A DNA stretch of 58,059 nt, taken from contig NZ_PQIA01000046.1 in assembly GCF_003385235.1 (NCBI RefSeq), positions 1 through 58,059 of the forward strand, written 5' to 3'. Numbering within the stretch: position 1 is the first letter of the stretch; each line of letters opens with the position of its first letter. Position numbers and translations under genes: made by a program. The notes beneath the pieces were generated by a model. The model did not search any database. It saw nothing but the letters and a program-made list of their open reading frames with translations, and was not told the DNA's origin. Of this stretch, positions 1-8,682 are shown piece after piece. This DNA is from Amycolatopsis circi. GTDB taxonomy: Bacteria; Actinomycetota; Actinomycetes; Mycobacteriales; Pseudonocardiaceae.

Positions 1-71
1 CGTCCCACCCGCCCCGTCGCTCGGCGAGCGGCCGGATCCACGGCCGCATCGACTAAGGAGGAACTGCCGAG

Positions 72-878
72 ATGTCCCACCCCGTCACCGCGGACGATTC
101 GTGGAAGACGCCGGAGCTGCGGGAGGCCGAGGCCGCGCTCGACCGGACGGTCCGCAAGTCCCAGCAGTTGCTGAAGGACCTGGAGAAGATCAAGCTCCGC
201 CCGCTGCCGAAGACCGACACCCCGGAACGGGTCGAGGCGATCAAGAAGGCCGCCTCGCGTCCGGACGCGCCCGCTCAGCTGCGGCTGGTCAAGCGGAAGG
301 TCGAGGCGGGCGAGTTCTCCTGGGAGGACGTCGCCGCGGGCCGCGCCTTCGCCGACCCCGAGGTCCGCGCTCTCGCCGACGAAAAGCTCAGCGAGGCCAA
401 GGACATCCTCGAGGAACTGGAGGAGGGCCAGACCCCCGAAGAAATCCTCGAGGCGCGCACCGGCGGCGCCGGGAATCCGTTGTCGGACACCGGACGCGCG
501 AAGTATCCGGACGCGCCGGACAAGCCCGCCGGCTTCTCCGCCGAGGACCCGTTGGCGAGCAGCGGCCGTCCGCAACCTCCGGCCCCACCCGCGCCGGGAC
601 CGGCCGAGTACTCGAACGAGAATCCGCTCGCCGACCGGATGCCGCCGCCTCCGGCGCCGCCGAAGGAAGAACCGCCCGCTCCGCCGACTCCTCCCGCCCC
701 GCCGCGGCATCGCGCCCCGGAACCGGAGCCGGAGGACGACTTCGCCGATCCCCTCGCCGACCGGGGCGACCGGCCGAAGCGGTCCGCGCCGCAGCCGCCG
801 CCGTCGTCGGGCCGCCGTGCCCGCCGTCAGGACTCCGGCGATGACGACGACTACTTCGGCGGCTCGTTCCTCGGCTGA
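72..878 (+). CDS. Hypothetical proline-rich acidic protein
   Basis: Function unknown. The 268-residue product has a charged helical N-terminal half (roughly residues 1-135, a short coiled-coil-like Leu/Lys/Glu stretch near 15-45) and a long Pro/Ala-rich, probably disordered C-terminal half. The second half carries four copies of an [N/E/A-D]PL[A/S] motif (NPLSD, DPLAS, NPLAD, DPLAD) spaced 30-50 residues apart, and ends in an acidic DDDD run followed by YFGGSFLG. No signal peptide or membrane segment is visible. The ATG is well supported by AAGGAGG at 55-61, ten bases upstream. It is the only plus-strand gene before the minus-strand lgt. The repeated short motif in a disordered tail suggests a binding scaffold, but that is inference. 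Confidence 0.75.
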   Translation: MSHPVTADDSWKTPELREAEAALDRTVRKSQQLLKDLEKIKLRPLPKTDTPERVEAIKKAASRPDAPAQLRLVKRKVEAGEFSWEDVAAGRAFADPEVRALADEKLSEAKDILEELEEGQTPEEILEARTGGAGNPLSDTGRAKYPDAPDKPAGFSAEDPLASSGRPQPPAPPAPGPAEYSNENPLADRMPPPPAPPKEEPPAPPTPPAPPRHRAPEPEPEDDFADPLADRGDRPKRSAPQPPPSSGRRARRQDSGDDDDYFGGSFLG

Positions 879-900
879 ACCCCGCTCCGCTCTCGCAGAA

Positions 901-955
901 GTCCGTGAGGGGAACCCTGAGGGACTCTGATTCCCTCAGGGTTCCCCTCACGGAC
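901..955. repeat. Long perfect hairpin, family B copy 1
   Basis: Two 24-bp perfectly complementary arms surround a 7-nt spacer CTCTGAT. The arm core is GTGAGGGGAACCCTGAGGGA. The same element occurs at 25214-25274 and, inverted, at 40138-40200, with a related one at 57969-58015. It lies between the convergent ends of the first gene and lgt. It lacks a T-tract, so it is not a textbook terminator, although such a hairpin could still stop polymerase or protect mRNA ends. Confidence 0.9.
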
Positions 956-970
956 CTCAGCCGACCACAC

Positions 971-1012
971 GAAAAGAGGCCCCCGCCCACCCTGGGCGAG
1001 GACCCCTTTTTC
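971..1012 (-). terminator. Probable rho-independent terminator of lgt
   Basis: Read on the minus strand, a GC-rich stem (GGGGTCCTCGCCC pairing with GGGCGGGGGCC, one mismatch or so) with a short loop is followed by CTCTTTTC, ten bases past the lgt stop codon. A-rich and T-rich flanks on both sides would let it act in both directions between the two convergent genes. Confidence 0.6.
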
Positions 1013-1022
1013 GGCTCTGTGC

Positions 1023-2045
1023 CTAAGACTTCTCGGACTTGCCGTTCTCGCTCGAGGAAGACCCCGCGTCCACAGTGTCCTCCGCGGCGGCGTCCTTCTC
1101 GTCCGGCTCCGGCTTCTCCCCCGCCTCGTCCGAAGTGGACTCGACTGCGGCGTCCCGTTCGTCTCCCTTGCTGCGCAACGTCTCCGGGGCTTCGCGCGGC
1201 CCGCGTTTGGCCGCGACGACCAAGTACGCCGTCGCGCCGATGAACAGCAGGATCGACACCCACACGTTGACCCGCAGGCCGAGGATGTGGTTGGCGTGGT
1301 CGGAGCGCAGCAGTTCGGTCCCGCAGCGGCCGACGGTGTAGCCCGCAACATAGAGCGCGAACGCGCGGCCGTGGCCGAGCTTGAACCTGCGGTCCGCCCA
1401 CACCACGACGAGCGCGATGAGCAGGTTCCAGATCAGCTCGTACAGGAACGTCGGGTGCACCGGGCTTTCCGGCAGCGGGATGTGCCCGGTCGCGACGCCG
1501 CCAAGGGCGTCCGGGGCCCCGGTGGCCGGGTCGAAGCGCTGGTAGATCTCCAGGCCCCACGGCAGGTCGGTGTGCCCGCCGTACAGCTCCTGGTTGAAGT
1601 AGTTGCCGAGCCGCCCGATCGCCTGCGCCACGATGATGCCGGGCGCGATCGTGTCGGCCATCGCGGGCAGCGGGATCCCCCGGCGCCGGCAGGCGATCAG
1701 CGCGCCGACCGCGCCCAGCGCGACCGCGCCCCAGATGCCGAGGCCGCCGTCCCAGATGGCGAAGGCGTTCCAGGGGTTCTTGCCCTCGGTGAAGTACAGC
1801 TCCGGGTCGGTGATGACGTGGTAGAGCCGACCGCCGACCAGGCCGAACGGCACCGCGAACACCGCGATGTCGAGCACCGTGCCCTTCGTGCCGCCCCGGG
1901 CCTCCCAGCGCCGCTCGCCCCACCAGATCGCGACGATGATGCCGGCGATGATGCAGAGCGCGTACGCCCGGATCGGGATCGGGCCCAGGTGCCAGACGCC
2001 TTGGTCGGGGCTCGGGATCGTGGCCAGGAATGCTGCGGAGTACAC
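1023..2045 (-). CDS. lgt: Prolipoprotein diacylglyceryl transferase
   Basis: Membrane enzyme that moves diacylglycerol from phosphatidylglycerol to the lipobox cysteine of prelipoproteins, the first step of lipoprotein maturation. The family signature is clear: GRLYH at residues 72-76, GGLGIWG near 100-106, the GRLGNYFNQELYG block at 144-156 and HPTFLYE near 187-193, in a seven-segment membrane protein. The catalytic core ends near residue 270. A further 70 residues form an acidic, Ser/Glu-rich cytoplasmic tail, common in actinobacterial Lgt. In relatives lgt directly follows trpA. Here about 6.6 kb of other genes separate them. Confidence 0.97.
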   Translation of the reverse strand: MYSAAFLATIPSPDQGVWHLGPIPIRAYALCIIAGIIVAIWWGERRWEARGGTKGTVLDIAVFAVPFGLVGGRLYHVITDPELYFTEGKNPWNAFAIWDGGLGIWGAVALGAVGALIACRRRGIPLPAMADTIAPGIIVAQAIGRLGNYFNQELYGGHTDLPWGLEIYQRFDPATGAPDALGGVATGHIPLPESPVHPTFLYELIWNLLIALVVVWADRRFKLGHGRAFALYVAGYTVGRCGTELLRSDHANHILGLRVNVWVSILLFIGATAYLVVAAKRGPREAPETLRSKGDERDAAVESTSDEAGEKPEPDEKDAAAEDTVDAGSSSSENGKSEKS

Positions 2046-2113
2046 GCGGCCACCGTAGCGCGTCGGGCGCCGGTCGTGGTCCCGGTGCCGCGGAACCCTT
2101 CGTCAAGACCCGG

Positions 2114-3304
2114 TCACAGCCCGGTCACGGCCGCCTCCGGATACTGCGGGTCGGAGGCCGCGGCCAGGTATCCGGCCAGCAGCGCGTCCGCGACCTGGCC
2201 GACCGCGGCGTCCTCGGGCAGGAACGTTTCGCCGTGCAGGCTGGGCGCCCCCGCGGTCTCGCCGAGGCCGACGAACAGCATCAGGCCGCGGATGCCGTCG
2301 CCGCAATAATGCGCGAAATCGTCCGCGCCGAAGGACCGGAAATCGACGTCTACATCCGCGCCTCCGTCTTCGAGCCAGCTCCGTGCGGCAGCGGCCAGCG
2401 CGGGATCGTTAACCAGGACGGGCTCGCACGGGCTGATCCGGAGGTCGGCGGTGCAGCCGTAGGCGCGTGCGGTGGCGTGCACGACCTCGTCGAGGGCTTC
2501 CAGCGCGCGTTCGCGGTCGCTCGCGCGCATCAGCCGCAGCGAACCGAAAGCCGACGCCGTATTCGGGACGACGTTCGCCGCCGTGCCCGCGCTGAGCCGT
2601 CCGATCGTGCAGACCGCGCCGTGCATCGGATCGATCCGGCGGCTCGCGACCTGCTGCAAGCTCACGACCAGTTGGCTGAGCGCCAGCACCGGGTCGCGCA
2701 GCAGATGCGGGTATCCGGCGTGGCCGCCTTGGCCGTGCACCACGACCTCGAACTCGTCGGTGGACGCGTTCACCGGCCCGGGCGCGGCCGAGACGACGCC
2801 GTAGGGCAGCCGCGGCTGGACGTGCGCACCGATCACCGTGTCGATGCCGCGCTCTTCCAGAATGCCCGATTCGACCAGGTCGAGCGCTCCGGACGGCGAC
2901 GTTTCCTCGCGTGGCTGCAGGATCGCGAACAACGGACGCGGGAGTTCGACGCGCCGCGCTGCCCGGCAGACCGCGGTCAGTGCGGCGAGGTGGACGTCGT
3001 GACCGCAGGCGTGCATCAAGCCGGTCTTCGCGGCCCATCCGACGCCGGTGCGCTCTATTACCGGGAGCGCGTCCAGTTCAGCGCGCAGCGCGACTGCTGG
3101 GCCCGGGTGCGCCGCGGAGATCTGGATGAGCCGCCCGGTTTTCGCAACCCGCTCGCCCTCCCCCAGCGCGGCGGCCACGATCCGGGCGGTGTCGTCCTCG
3201 TCGCCGGAGGCACGCGGGTCGGCGTGGATCCGGTGGCGCAGTTCGATCGCGGCGGGCAGTTCTTCGGCCAGCGCGGCACGCCAGTTCCCGACCAGGTCGT
3301 TCAT
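2114..3304 (-). CDS. M20-family metal-dependent amidohydrolase
   Basis: Hydrolase of the aminoacylase/hippurate hydrolase type, cutting N-acyl amino acids or similar amides in the cytoplasm. Visible M20 motifs are RAELDALPV at 74-82, MHACGHDVH at 97-105 (metal-binding Cys and His), PREE at 121-124 (catalytic Glu), GAH at 149-151 and a C-terminal LHGE histidine. The protein is 396 residues, normal for the family. A longer open frame runs upstream, but the ATG at 3304 overlaps the stop codon of the preceding amidohydrolase gene by four bases (ATGA), which fixes the start. It is the last gene of the permease-amidohydrolase-M20 operon. The substrate is unknown; a gamma-glutamylated or acylated amine is an inference from the neighbouring GS-like ligase. 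Confidence 0.9.
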   Translation of the reverse strand: MNDLVGNWRAALAEELPAAIELRHRIHADPRASGDEDDTARIVAAALGEGERVAKTGRLIQISAAHPGPAVALRAELDALPVIERTGVGWAAKTGLMHACGHDVHLAALTAVCRAARRVELPRPLFAILQPREETSPSGALDLVESGILEERGIDTVIGAHVQPRLPYGVVSAAPGPVNASTDEFEVVVHGQGGHAGYPHLLRDPVLALSQLVVSLQQVASRRIDPMHGAVCTIGRLSAGTAANVVPNTASAFGSLRLMRASDRERALEALDEVVHATARAYGCTADLRISPCEPVLVNDPALAAAARSWLEDGGADVDVDFRSFGADDFAHYCGDGIRGLMLFVGLGETAGAPSLHGETFLPEDAAVGQVADALLAGYLAAASDPQYPEAAVTGL

Positions 3305-4437
3305 TTCCGCCCCAGCCGGTAGATCCGGGCCGCGTTCTCGTGTCCGGCCAAGCGAGCCAGCCGGATCGCGTCCACTTCGGACAGTGCATCGGCGGCGAGA
3401 GCGGCGCGCAGGAAGTCGGACAGTCCTTGCCGGAACAACGCGGTGCCCAGGTGATACAGCTCGGCCAGCCCGAACGCGTCGGTGGAGAACAACAGCTTTC
3501 CGAACGGCGCCAGCTCCAGCGTCTCGGCGAGGATGGCGGGCGCGCGGAAGCCCGCGTTGTGCGTGATGAGGCCGACGTCGACGAAGACGTGCTCGAAGAC
3601 CTGCGCGAGGTAGGCCGCATTGCGGTGGAACGGGTAGTTGTGCAGCAGCAGGATCGGGACGCCCTCGTCGCGGGTCGCGCGCAGCAAACCGGTGAGCCGC
3701 AAGGGATCGCAACGGTGAAGGTCCAGGTCGGAGTCTCCGTAGCCGACATGGAATTGCACCGGCAGCCGTCGGTCGATTCCGGCCCAGATCAGGTGGCGGT
3801 GCAGCACCTCGTCAGCCAGCCGGGCCTCTTCGCCCGCCTCGATCCGAGCCAGCCAGCGTCCGGCGGCGGCTTCGACCTCGGCTGGAGCCGGTCGTTCGCC
3901 GGACAGCTCCAGCCCGACTCGGTAGGCCGCGATCGTCTTCACGCCGACCGCGTTCGTCGTACGGCGGTCGAGTTCAGCGGCGAAGTCATCGGCGAAGCTG
4001 GCCGCGCTGGTGTTGCGAATGACGTCTTCGGCGACCTGTTCGAGCCGGACGATGTCGTGTGCGCGGGCGTCGGCCAGTTGGGCGAAGGTTTCTGTGGTGG
4101 TGAGGGATTCGGGCAGGAAACCGCCGTCCAGCAAGTAATCCGTGCTGCCGGTGCCGCGCAGGAACCGCCGGTTGACCTCCGCCGCGCCCAGTTCGGTACG
4201 ACGGGCGAGATAGTCGTCGGCCGGCGCGTGTTTCGGCAGGTCGAGGATCGGCGCGCAGCGTTCGCGCACGGCGAGGCCGATCAGGGAGTCGAACAGCGAC
4301 GTCCCGAGCGGCGACACGGTGTCCGCCTCGGTAAGCATCCCCTCGAACCCGCCGCGGTCGACGTCGCCGGTGCTTACGCCGTGGCAATGGTGGTCGACCA
4401 ACTGCAGGTCCGCGACGAAATCGAGCAGTCCGGTCAT
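3301..4437 (-). CDS. Amidohydrolase-2 (TIM-barrel) family hydrolase
   Basis: Metal-dependent hydrolase or decarboxylase of the amidohydrolase superfamily, similar in type to the N-terminal half of fungal and plant FluG/NodGS proteins. The metal-binding HxH motif is at the end of the first strand (VDHHCHG, residues 14-20). Later strands carry FHVGYGDSD, LLLHNYPFHR and an STDAFGLAE aspartate near the end. At 378 residues it is full length. It overlaps both the upstream permease gene and the downstream M20 gene by ATGA, so the three are translationally coupled. The divergent gene at 5990 encodes the glutamine-synthetase-like half. The two halves fused in FluG are thus present as separate neighbouring genes here. 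The exact reaction is not known. Confidence 0.85.
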   Translation of the reverse strand: MTGLLDFVADLQLVDHHCHGVSTGDVDRGGFEGMLTEADTVSPLGTSLFDSLIGLAVRERCAPILDLPKHAPADDYLARRTELGAAEVNRRFLRGTGSTDYLLDGGFLPESLTTTETFAQLADARAHDIVRLEQVAEDVIRNTSAASFADDFAAELDRRTTNAVGVKTIAAYRVGLELSGERPAPAEVEAAAGRWLARIEAGEEARLADEVLHRHLIWAGIDRRLPVQFHVGYGDSDLDLHRCDPLRLTGLLRATRDEGVPILLLHNYPFHRNAAYLAQVFEHVFVDVGLITHNAGFRAPAILAETLELAPFGKLLFSTDAFGLAELYHLGTALFRQGLSDFLRAALAADALSEVDAIRLARLAGHENAARIYRLGRK

Positions 4438-5849
4438 GCCTCTCCTTCAGCGAGCCTCTCCCCCACCCTACGGGCGAAACCGGGTGCCGAGGCGACTACG
4501 ACGATGGCCAGCACGAGCACCCCGCCCGCCACGACGGGGAACCACCGTGCGGGGCCGTCGGTCGGATACGGCACGACGTTGACGTACACGGTGTAGCCGA
4601 GCAAGACCAGCGCGCCGATCGGGAACGCCAGATGCCACCACGGCACGCGCATCCGGCGCCGCACGAACAGCAGCAGGATCGCGCCGAGGGTGGTGAGCAG
4701 GTAGATCACCAACAAGATCAAGGTGCCGATCGAACCGGCCCAGGCGAAGGTGTCGTCTGCGGTGGCGCCGAAGAACACTGCGCACACCAAGATGATCAGT
4801 GCCGCCGCGAGCGCGACCACGGTTACCGCGACGGCGGGAGTGCCCTTGGCGGAGATCCGGCCGATGCCGCGTCCGTCGAATGCGTCGCGGCCTAGGGCGA
4901 ACAGCAATCGCGAGCCGCCGACGACGCAGGCGAGGCAGCAGCCGAACGCGCTGATCGCGGCACCCGCGCTGATGACGTCGCCGACCCACGGGCCGACGAA
5001 GCGGCTGCCGAGATCGCCCAGCAGCGAAGGGGAATTGTGGAACGCCGTGGCGTCGCCGCCGAACGCCATCATCTCGACGGCGGTCACAAGGACGAAGTAG
5101 GCGCCGCCGAAGATGGCCGTGCCGAGGATCGCGCGCGGGATGTTGCGGCGCGGGTCGCGGGTTTCCTCGCCGAGCGTCGCGGCGGCTTCGAAACCGGCGA
5201 ACGACAGGAAACCGAATACCGCGCCGAGGAAGATGCCGGAGACTCCGGTGTCCGGCACGAAAACCTGCAGCGTGAACCGGCCGCTGGGAGCGTCGCCCGC
5301 GACGAGCCGGACCAGGATTACCACGGTGACCAGCAAGATCAGCGCAATGGTCGCGCCCTCGACGGCAAGCAACGTGCTGGTACCGCGGCGGGCCGGGGCG
5401 ACCGCGAGCAGCCAGCTGCCGATCAGTGCGACCGCGGTCAGCACGAACGGACCCCACGACGGCGGGTGCGGCCAGATCCCGACCTGCGTCAGGAACGCCG
5501 TGCCCAGCACGCCGGCGGCGGAACTGGTGACCACAGCGTAGAAGGTGTACGTGCCGAGCAGCCCGATTCCGGACACGACGCCCGCGCGCGGACCGAGGGT
5601 CGCGCCGACGAACGCGTAGACCGATCCGGCGTGCTGGTAGTGGCGGCAGAGCTGGACGAAGCCGTACGCGACCAGCAACACTCCCGCCGCCGAGAGGAGG
5701 AACGCCAGCGGAACCGCGCGTCCGGCGGCCGTCGCTGTTTGCTGTGGGTTGATGTTCGCGGCCATGCTGGGTGCCATGAGCGCGACGGACAGCCCGACGG
5801 CCTGCCAGACCGAGAGGGTGCGCCGCAATTCGGGACGGTCTCCGGACAC
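4434..5849 (-). CDS. APC-superfamily amino acid/amine permease
   Basis: Proton-coupled inner-membrane importer with about 12 hydrophobic segments. The N-terminus (SVWQAVGLSVALMAPS) and an FGFLSFAGFEAAATLGEETRDPRRNIPRA-type helix 6 (given here only as its hallmark, FEAAATLGEE) are typical of the amino acid/polyamine/organocation family. Start: a GTG at 5849 is preceded by GGAAAGGAG with seven-base spacing. A frame extends 30 codons further upstream but has no such site. The product is 471 residues. It is first in a three-gene operon with two hydrolases and is divergent from a GS-like ligase, so it probably imports the substrate of that pathway. The substrate itself cannot be read from the sequence. 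Confidence 0.9.
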   Translation of the reverse strand: MSGDRPELRRTLSVWQAVGLSVALMAPSMAANINPQQTATAAGRAVPLAFLLSAAGVLLVAYGFVQLCRHYQHAGSVYAFVGATLGPRAGVVSGIGLLGTYTFYAVVTSSAAGVLGTAFLTQVGIWPHPPSWGPFVLTAVALIGSWLLAVAPARRGTSTLLAVEGATIALILLVTVVILVRLVAGDAPSGRFTLQVFVPDTGVSGIFLGAVFGFLSFAGFEAAATLGEETRDPRRNIPRAILGTAIFGGAYFVLVTAVEMMAFGGDATAFHNSPSLLGDLGSRFVGPWVGDVISAGAAISAFGCCLACVVGGSRLLFALGRDAFDGRGIGRISAKGTPAVAVTVVALAAALIILVCAVFFGATADDTFAWAGSIGTLILLVIYLLTTLGAILLLFVRRRMRVPWWHLAFPIGALVLLGYTVYVNVVPYPTDGPARWFPVVAGGVLVLAIVVVASAPGFARRVGERLAEGEA

Positions 5850-5989
5850 GGATGCGCTCCTTTCCCGAGGAGTACACAGTGAACCTTCCAGGCGGCGCGG
5901 AGAGCGAGCGCCGACCGGCTGAACTCTCGTTCCCGCCAACCTCGACCGCGACCGGCTGAACCTCCCCTCCAGCGTTGAAGGAGCACCCC

Positions 5990-7375
5990 TTGTCGTCCCC
6001 TTTCTCGTCTTCGGCCGGACTCGACCGCGACCGGCTCGCTGAACTCGGCGCGGCCGCCGCCGGTCGGATGGAACAGGCGGGCGTCGAACTCGTCGCGCTG
6101 AGTTTCGTGGACAACTCCGGCATTTCGCGAGTCAAGGCGGTGCCGGTGGCGAGGCTGGCGAAGGTCGCGGCGTGGGGTGTCGGCGCGTCGAACTCGTTCG
6201 ACTTCTTCCTCGGCACCGACAGCATCGCGGACGGCGAGCATTCCCTCGGCCCGGTCGGCGACCTGCGGCTGCACCCCGACCTCGACGCGCTCACCGTGCT
6301 CGCCGCGCAACCTGGCTGGGCATGGGCCCCGGCGTGGCGCTACGACCAGGACGGGCACCAGCATCCGCAGGACACCCGGGCTCTCGCCGCTGCCGCCGTG
6401 GCACAGCTCGCCGAACGTGGCCTGACCGCGCGGATGGCTTTCGAACTGGAGTGGATCGCGACCGACGCGAACGAGGTCCCGCTGCCCGGCCCGGCCTACG
6501 GATACTCGCGGCTGAGCGCGAACCACGAATATCTCCGGGCACTCGTGTCCACTTTAGACAGTTGTGGCGTCGAGGTGGAGCAGATCCATCCGGAATACGC
6601 CGCGGGTCAGTTCGAGCTGTCGATCGCCGCGACCGATCCGGTTCGGGCAGCCGATTTAGCGGTACTGACAAAGGAAACCGTGCGGACAGTGACCGCTGCG
6701 CACGGGTTGCGCGCGTCATTCACACCGAAGTTCGAGCCTGGCGGCGTCGGCAATGGCGGGCACGTGCACCTGAGTCTTTGGGACGGCGAGCGCAATCTGT
6801 GCGCTGGCGGGACCGGGGCATTCGGGCTGACCTCGACCGCGGATTCCTTCGGTGCGGGCATTTTCCGCCGGTTGCCCGCGCTGCTGGCGGTCGGCGCACC
6901 GTCGGTGGTCAGCTATCTGCGGCTGGAACCGCATCACTGGGCGGGCGTGTTTACCGCGTGGGGACTGGAAAATCGCGAAGCACCGCTGCGGCTGATCCGC
7001 GGCGCGGCCGGACAGCGCGACACGGCAGCGAACCTTGAGGTGAAGTGCTTCGACCTCACCGCTAACCCGTACCTGGTGGTGGCGGGACTGCTTTTCTCCG
7101 GCCAGGCAGGCATCGACGCCGACGCACGCTTGCCGGAACCAGTCAGGGTGGATCCGGGGTCGCTCTCCCCCGCCGACGCCGCCGCGGCTGGAGTGACGCG
7201 GCTGCCGCAATCGTTGTCGGAGGCTGTCGCGGCGTTCGAGGCCGACGATGTGCTGCCGGGCGCGTTCGGACCCCAGCTGGCCACGACGTTGGCGGACGTG
7301 CGCCGTGCCGAAGCGGCCGAGCTGGGGTCGCTGGAACCGGCGGAGTTGTGCCGGGTGATGCGCTTCCTGCACTGA
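5990..7375 (+). CDS. Glutamine synthetase-like gamma-glutamyl ligase
   Basis: ATP-dependent ligase of the glutamine synthetase fold, of the class that gamma-glutamylates amines or acts as the FluG C-terminal domain, rather than housekeeping GlnA. Signature stretches: FELEW near residue 150 (metal Glu), EYAAGQFE, the GNGGHVHLSLWD loop (nucleotide/metal His), YLRLEPHHWAG and WGLENREAPLR (glutamate-binding Arg). The adenylylated tyrosine loop of GlnA-I is not seen. Start: TTG at 5990 has GAAGGAG six bases upstream; an in-frame TTG at 5975 lies inside that ribosome site and is less likely. It is about 461 residues. Divergent from the permease/amidohydrolase/M20 operon, which suggests one catabolic pathway. 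Alternatives are ethanolamine- or polyamine-glutamylating enzymes. Confidence 0.88.
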   Translation: MSSPFSSSAGLDRDRLAELGAAAAGRMEQAGVELVALSFVDNSGISRVKAVPVARLAKVAAWGVGASNSFDFFLGTDSIADGEHSLGPVGDLRLHPDLDALTVLAAQPGWAWAPAWRYDQDGHQHPQDTRALAAAAVAQLAERGLTARMAFELEWIATDANEVPLPGPAYGYSRLSANHEYLRALVSTLDSCGVEVEQIHPEYAAGQFELSIAATDPVRAADLAVLTKETVRTVTAAHGLRASFTPKFEPGGVGNGGHVHLSLWDGERNLCAGGTGAFGLTSTADSFGAGIFRRLPALLAVGAPSVVSYLRLEPHHWAGVFTAWGLENREAPLRLIRGAAGQRDTAANLEVKCFDLTANPYLVVAGLLFSGQAGIDADARLPEPVRVDPGSLSPADAAAAGVTRLPQSLSEAVAAFEADDVLPGAFGPQLATTLADVRRAEAAELGSLEPAELCRVMRFLH

Positions 7376-7381
7376 GCCGGT

Positions 7382-8041
7382 TCAACGAAGCAGGGCCGCC
7401 ACCCGGGACTGCAGTTCGGGCAGTATCGCGTACAGCTTGTCGCCCGGGCAGTCGGTGTTGTAGAAGTCGCGGTGTCCCTTGATTTCCTTCACCGGGATGC
7501 CGTATTGGCGGCACACGTACGCCACGAACACCACGAGCGAATCGAACTGCGCCTTCGGCGGGGCGACCTGCATGTAGGTGCCCTCGTTCTCGATGCCGAT
7601 CGCGTTGTCGTTCTGGCCGGGGCAATGCGCCGCGCGGACGATCTTCTTCCCGCTGCGCAACGCGTCCAGGCTGCCGTGGCGGCCTTCGAGACGGTAGCCG
7701 CCGCGGGAGACCGTGAAGTGCTGGCCGGTGTCGGACCAGCCGTTGTTGTCGATGTGGTCGGCCTGGTCGTCGCGCGCGACCTGGAACGCGTGCTCGAGCG
7801 AGTAGTCGGTGCTGTTGGGGCAGTCGATGTGGTGGATGAGCACGCGATTGGCCGGATGGTCGAGCGTGGTGAGCGGATCCGCGGGCGGGCGCGCGCCCCA
7901 TTCCGCACAGCTGTAGATGCGCGGCGCGGCCGCGGCGTCCGCGAGGCCGGGCAGCACGAGCCCCGCCGCCGCGGCAGCGCTCACGCCGGCCGCCCCGCGC
8001 AGGAACGTCCTCCGGGGAACCTGTCCGATGTCGAAAGCCAT
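7382..8041 (-). CDS. Tat-exported PGRP/amidase_2 N-acetylmuramoyl-L-alanine amidase
   Basis: Secreted peptidoglycan-cleaving amidase or peptidoglycan-recognition domain. A twin-arginine signal (RRTFLRG followed by an Ala-rich hydrophobic stretch) sits at the N-terminus with an ADAAAAP cleavage region. The mature domain has the zinc-site elements of the amidase_2/PGRP fold: VLIHH, AAHCPGQNDNAIGIENEG, GHRDF and a C-terminal DCPGD cysteine. The start is uncertain between ATG at 8041 and GTG at 8050, neither with a clear ribosome site. Only six bases separate its stop from that of the convergent GS-like gene. It probably acts in wall turnover, but no partner gene is nearby. Confidence 0.88.
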   Translation of the reverse strand: MAFDIGQVPRRTFLRGAAGVSAAAAAGLVLPGLADAAAAPRIYSCAEWGARPPADPLTTLDHPANRVLIHHIDCPNSTDYSLEHAFQVARDDQADHIDNNGWSDTGQHFTVSRGGYRLEGRHGSLDALRSGKKIVRAAHCPGQNDNAIGIENEGTYMQVAPPKAQFDSLVVFVAYVCRQYGIPVKEIKGHRDFYNTDCPGDKLYAILPELQSRVAALLR

Positions 8042-8089
8042 GCGCCGCACTGTGCGCGGACGGCGTACACGATGCGTACAACCGGCCGC

Positions 8090-8632
8090 TCAGGCGCGCA
8101 GATCCAGCTCCGCGGGGAACGGTTCATCCAGCTTGAGCACGCCGCTCTCGCTTTTCGCGTGCGGCAGGTAGTCGCCGTCGGAAAGCGCGTACACGGTGGC
8201 GGCCTCCTGCTCCGGGTCGACGAGCAGGTAGTACGGGATGAGCGCTTCGGCGTAGAGGGCTTTCTTGAAGATCCGGTCCTGCACCCTGGTGGACGGCGAT
8301 TCGATCTCGGCGGCCAGCAGCACCTCGGACGCCGGATACCAGGTCGTGGCCACGTCGGGGCAGGTGACGATCACGAAGTCCGGGATCAGCAGCCGGTTTT
8401 CACCGCAGCGGACCGCGACGCCGGGGAGCAGCGCACTGCCTTTCGGCAAGACTGGCGCCACTGCGAGCTGCAATCGCTGGAGCCACTGTTGGTGCAGCGC
8501 TGTCGGAGCCGGACCCATCACCAGCGTCCCGTCGACTCCTTCGATCCGGTTGCCGAGGAGCTGTTCGTTCGGCAGGGCAAGCACTTCTGCCAACCCGGGA
8601 GCCTCACCAGGGTTGATGTCGCTGGTTTGCAT
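8090..8632 (-). CDS. Uma2-family (DUF820) restriction-endonuclease-fold protein
   Basis: Belongs to the Uma2 family of PD-(D/E)XK-fold proteins that are abundant in cyanobacteria and actinobacteria and whose role is mostly unknown. The fold's residues are visible: PDF with Asp85, AEIESPS with Glu109/111, and a following Lys pair (IFKK, 121-124) before an LIPYYLLVDPE strand. The 180-residue size is usual. The open frame extends upstream, but the family N-terminus begins at the ATG at 8632. It lies between trpA and lgt, where relatives have no gene. Confidence 0.85.
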   Translation of the reverse strand: MQTSDINPGEAPGLAEVLALPNEQLLGNRIEGVDGTLVMGPAPTALHQQWLQRLQLAVAPVLPKGSALLPGVAVRCGENRLLIPDFVIVTCPDVATTWYPASEVLLAAEIESPSTRVQDRIFKKALYAEALIPYYLLVDPEQEAATVYALSDGDYLPHAKSESGVLKLDEPFPAELDLRA

Positions 8633-8682
8633 ACCGAGAGAGTACGAACGACCACCGGCAGTTTCCGGCGATCGACCCGGGA

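Noticed and set aside
388..2106. Long minus-strand frame opposite the first gene and overlapping lgt in another phase
   Set aside because: Composition is Arg/Pro/Ala-rich shadow sequence of high-GC DNA; lgt and the forward gene explain the region.
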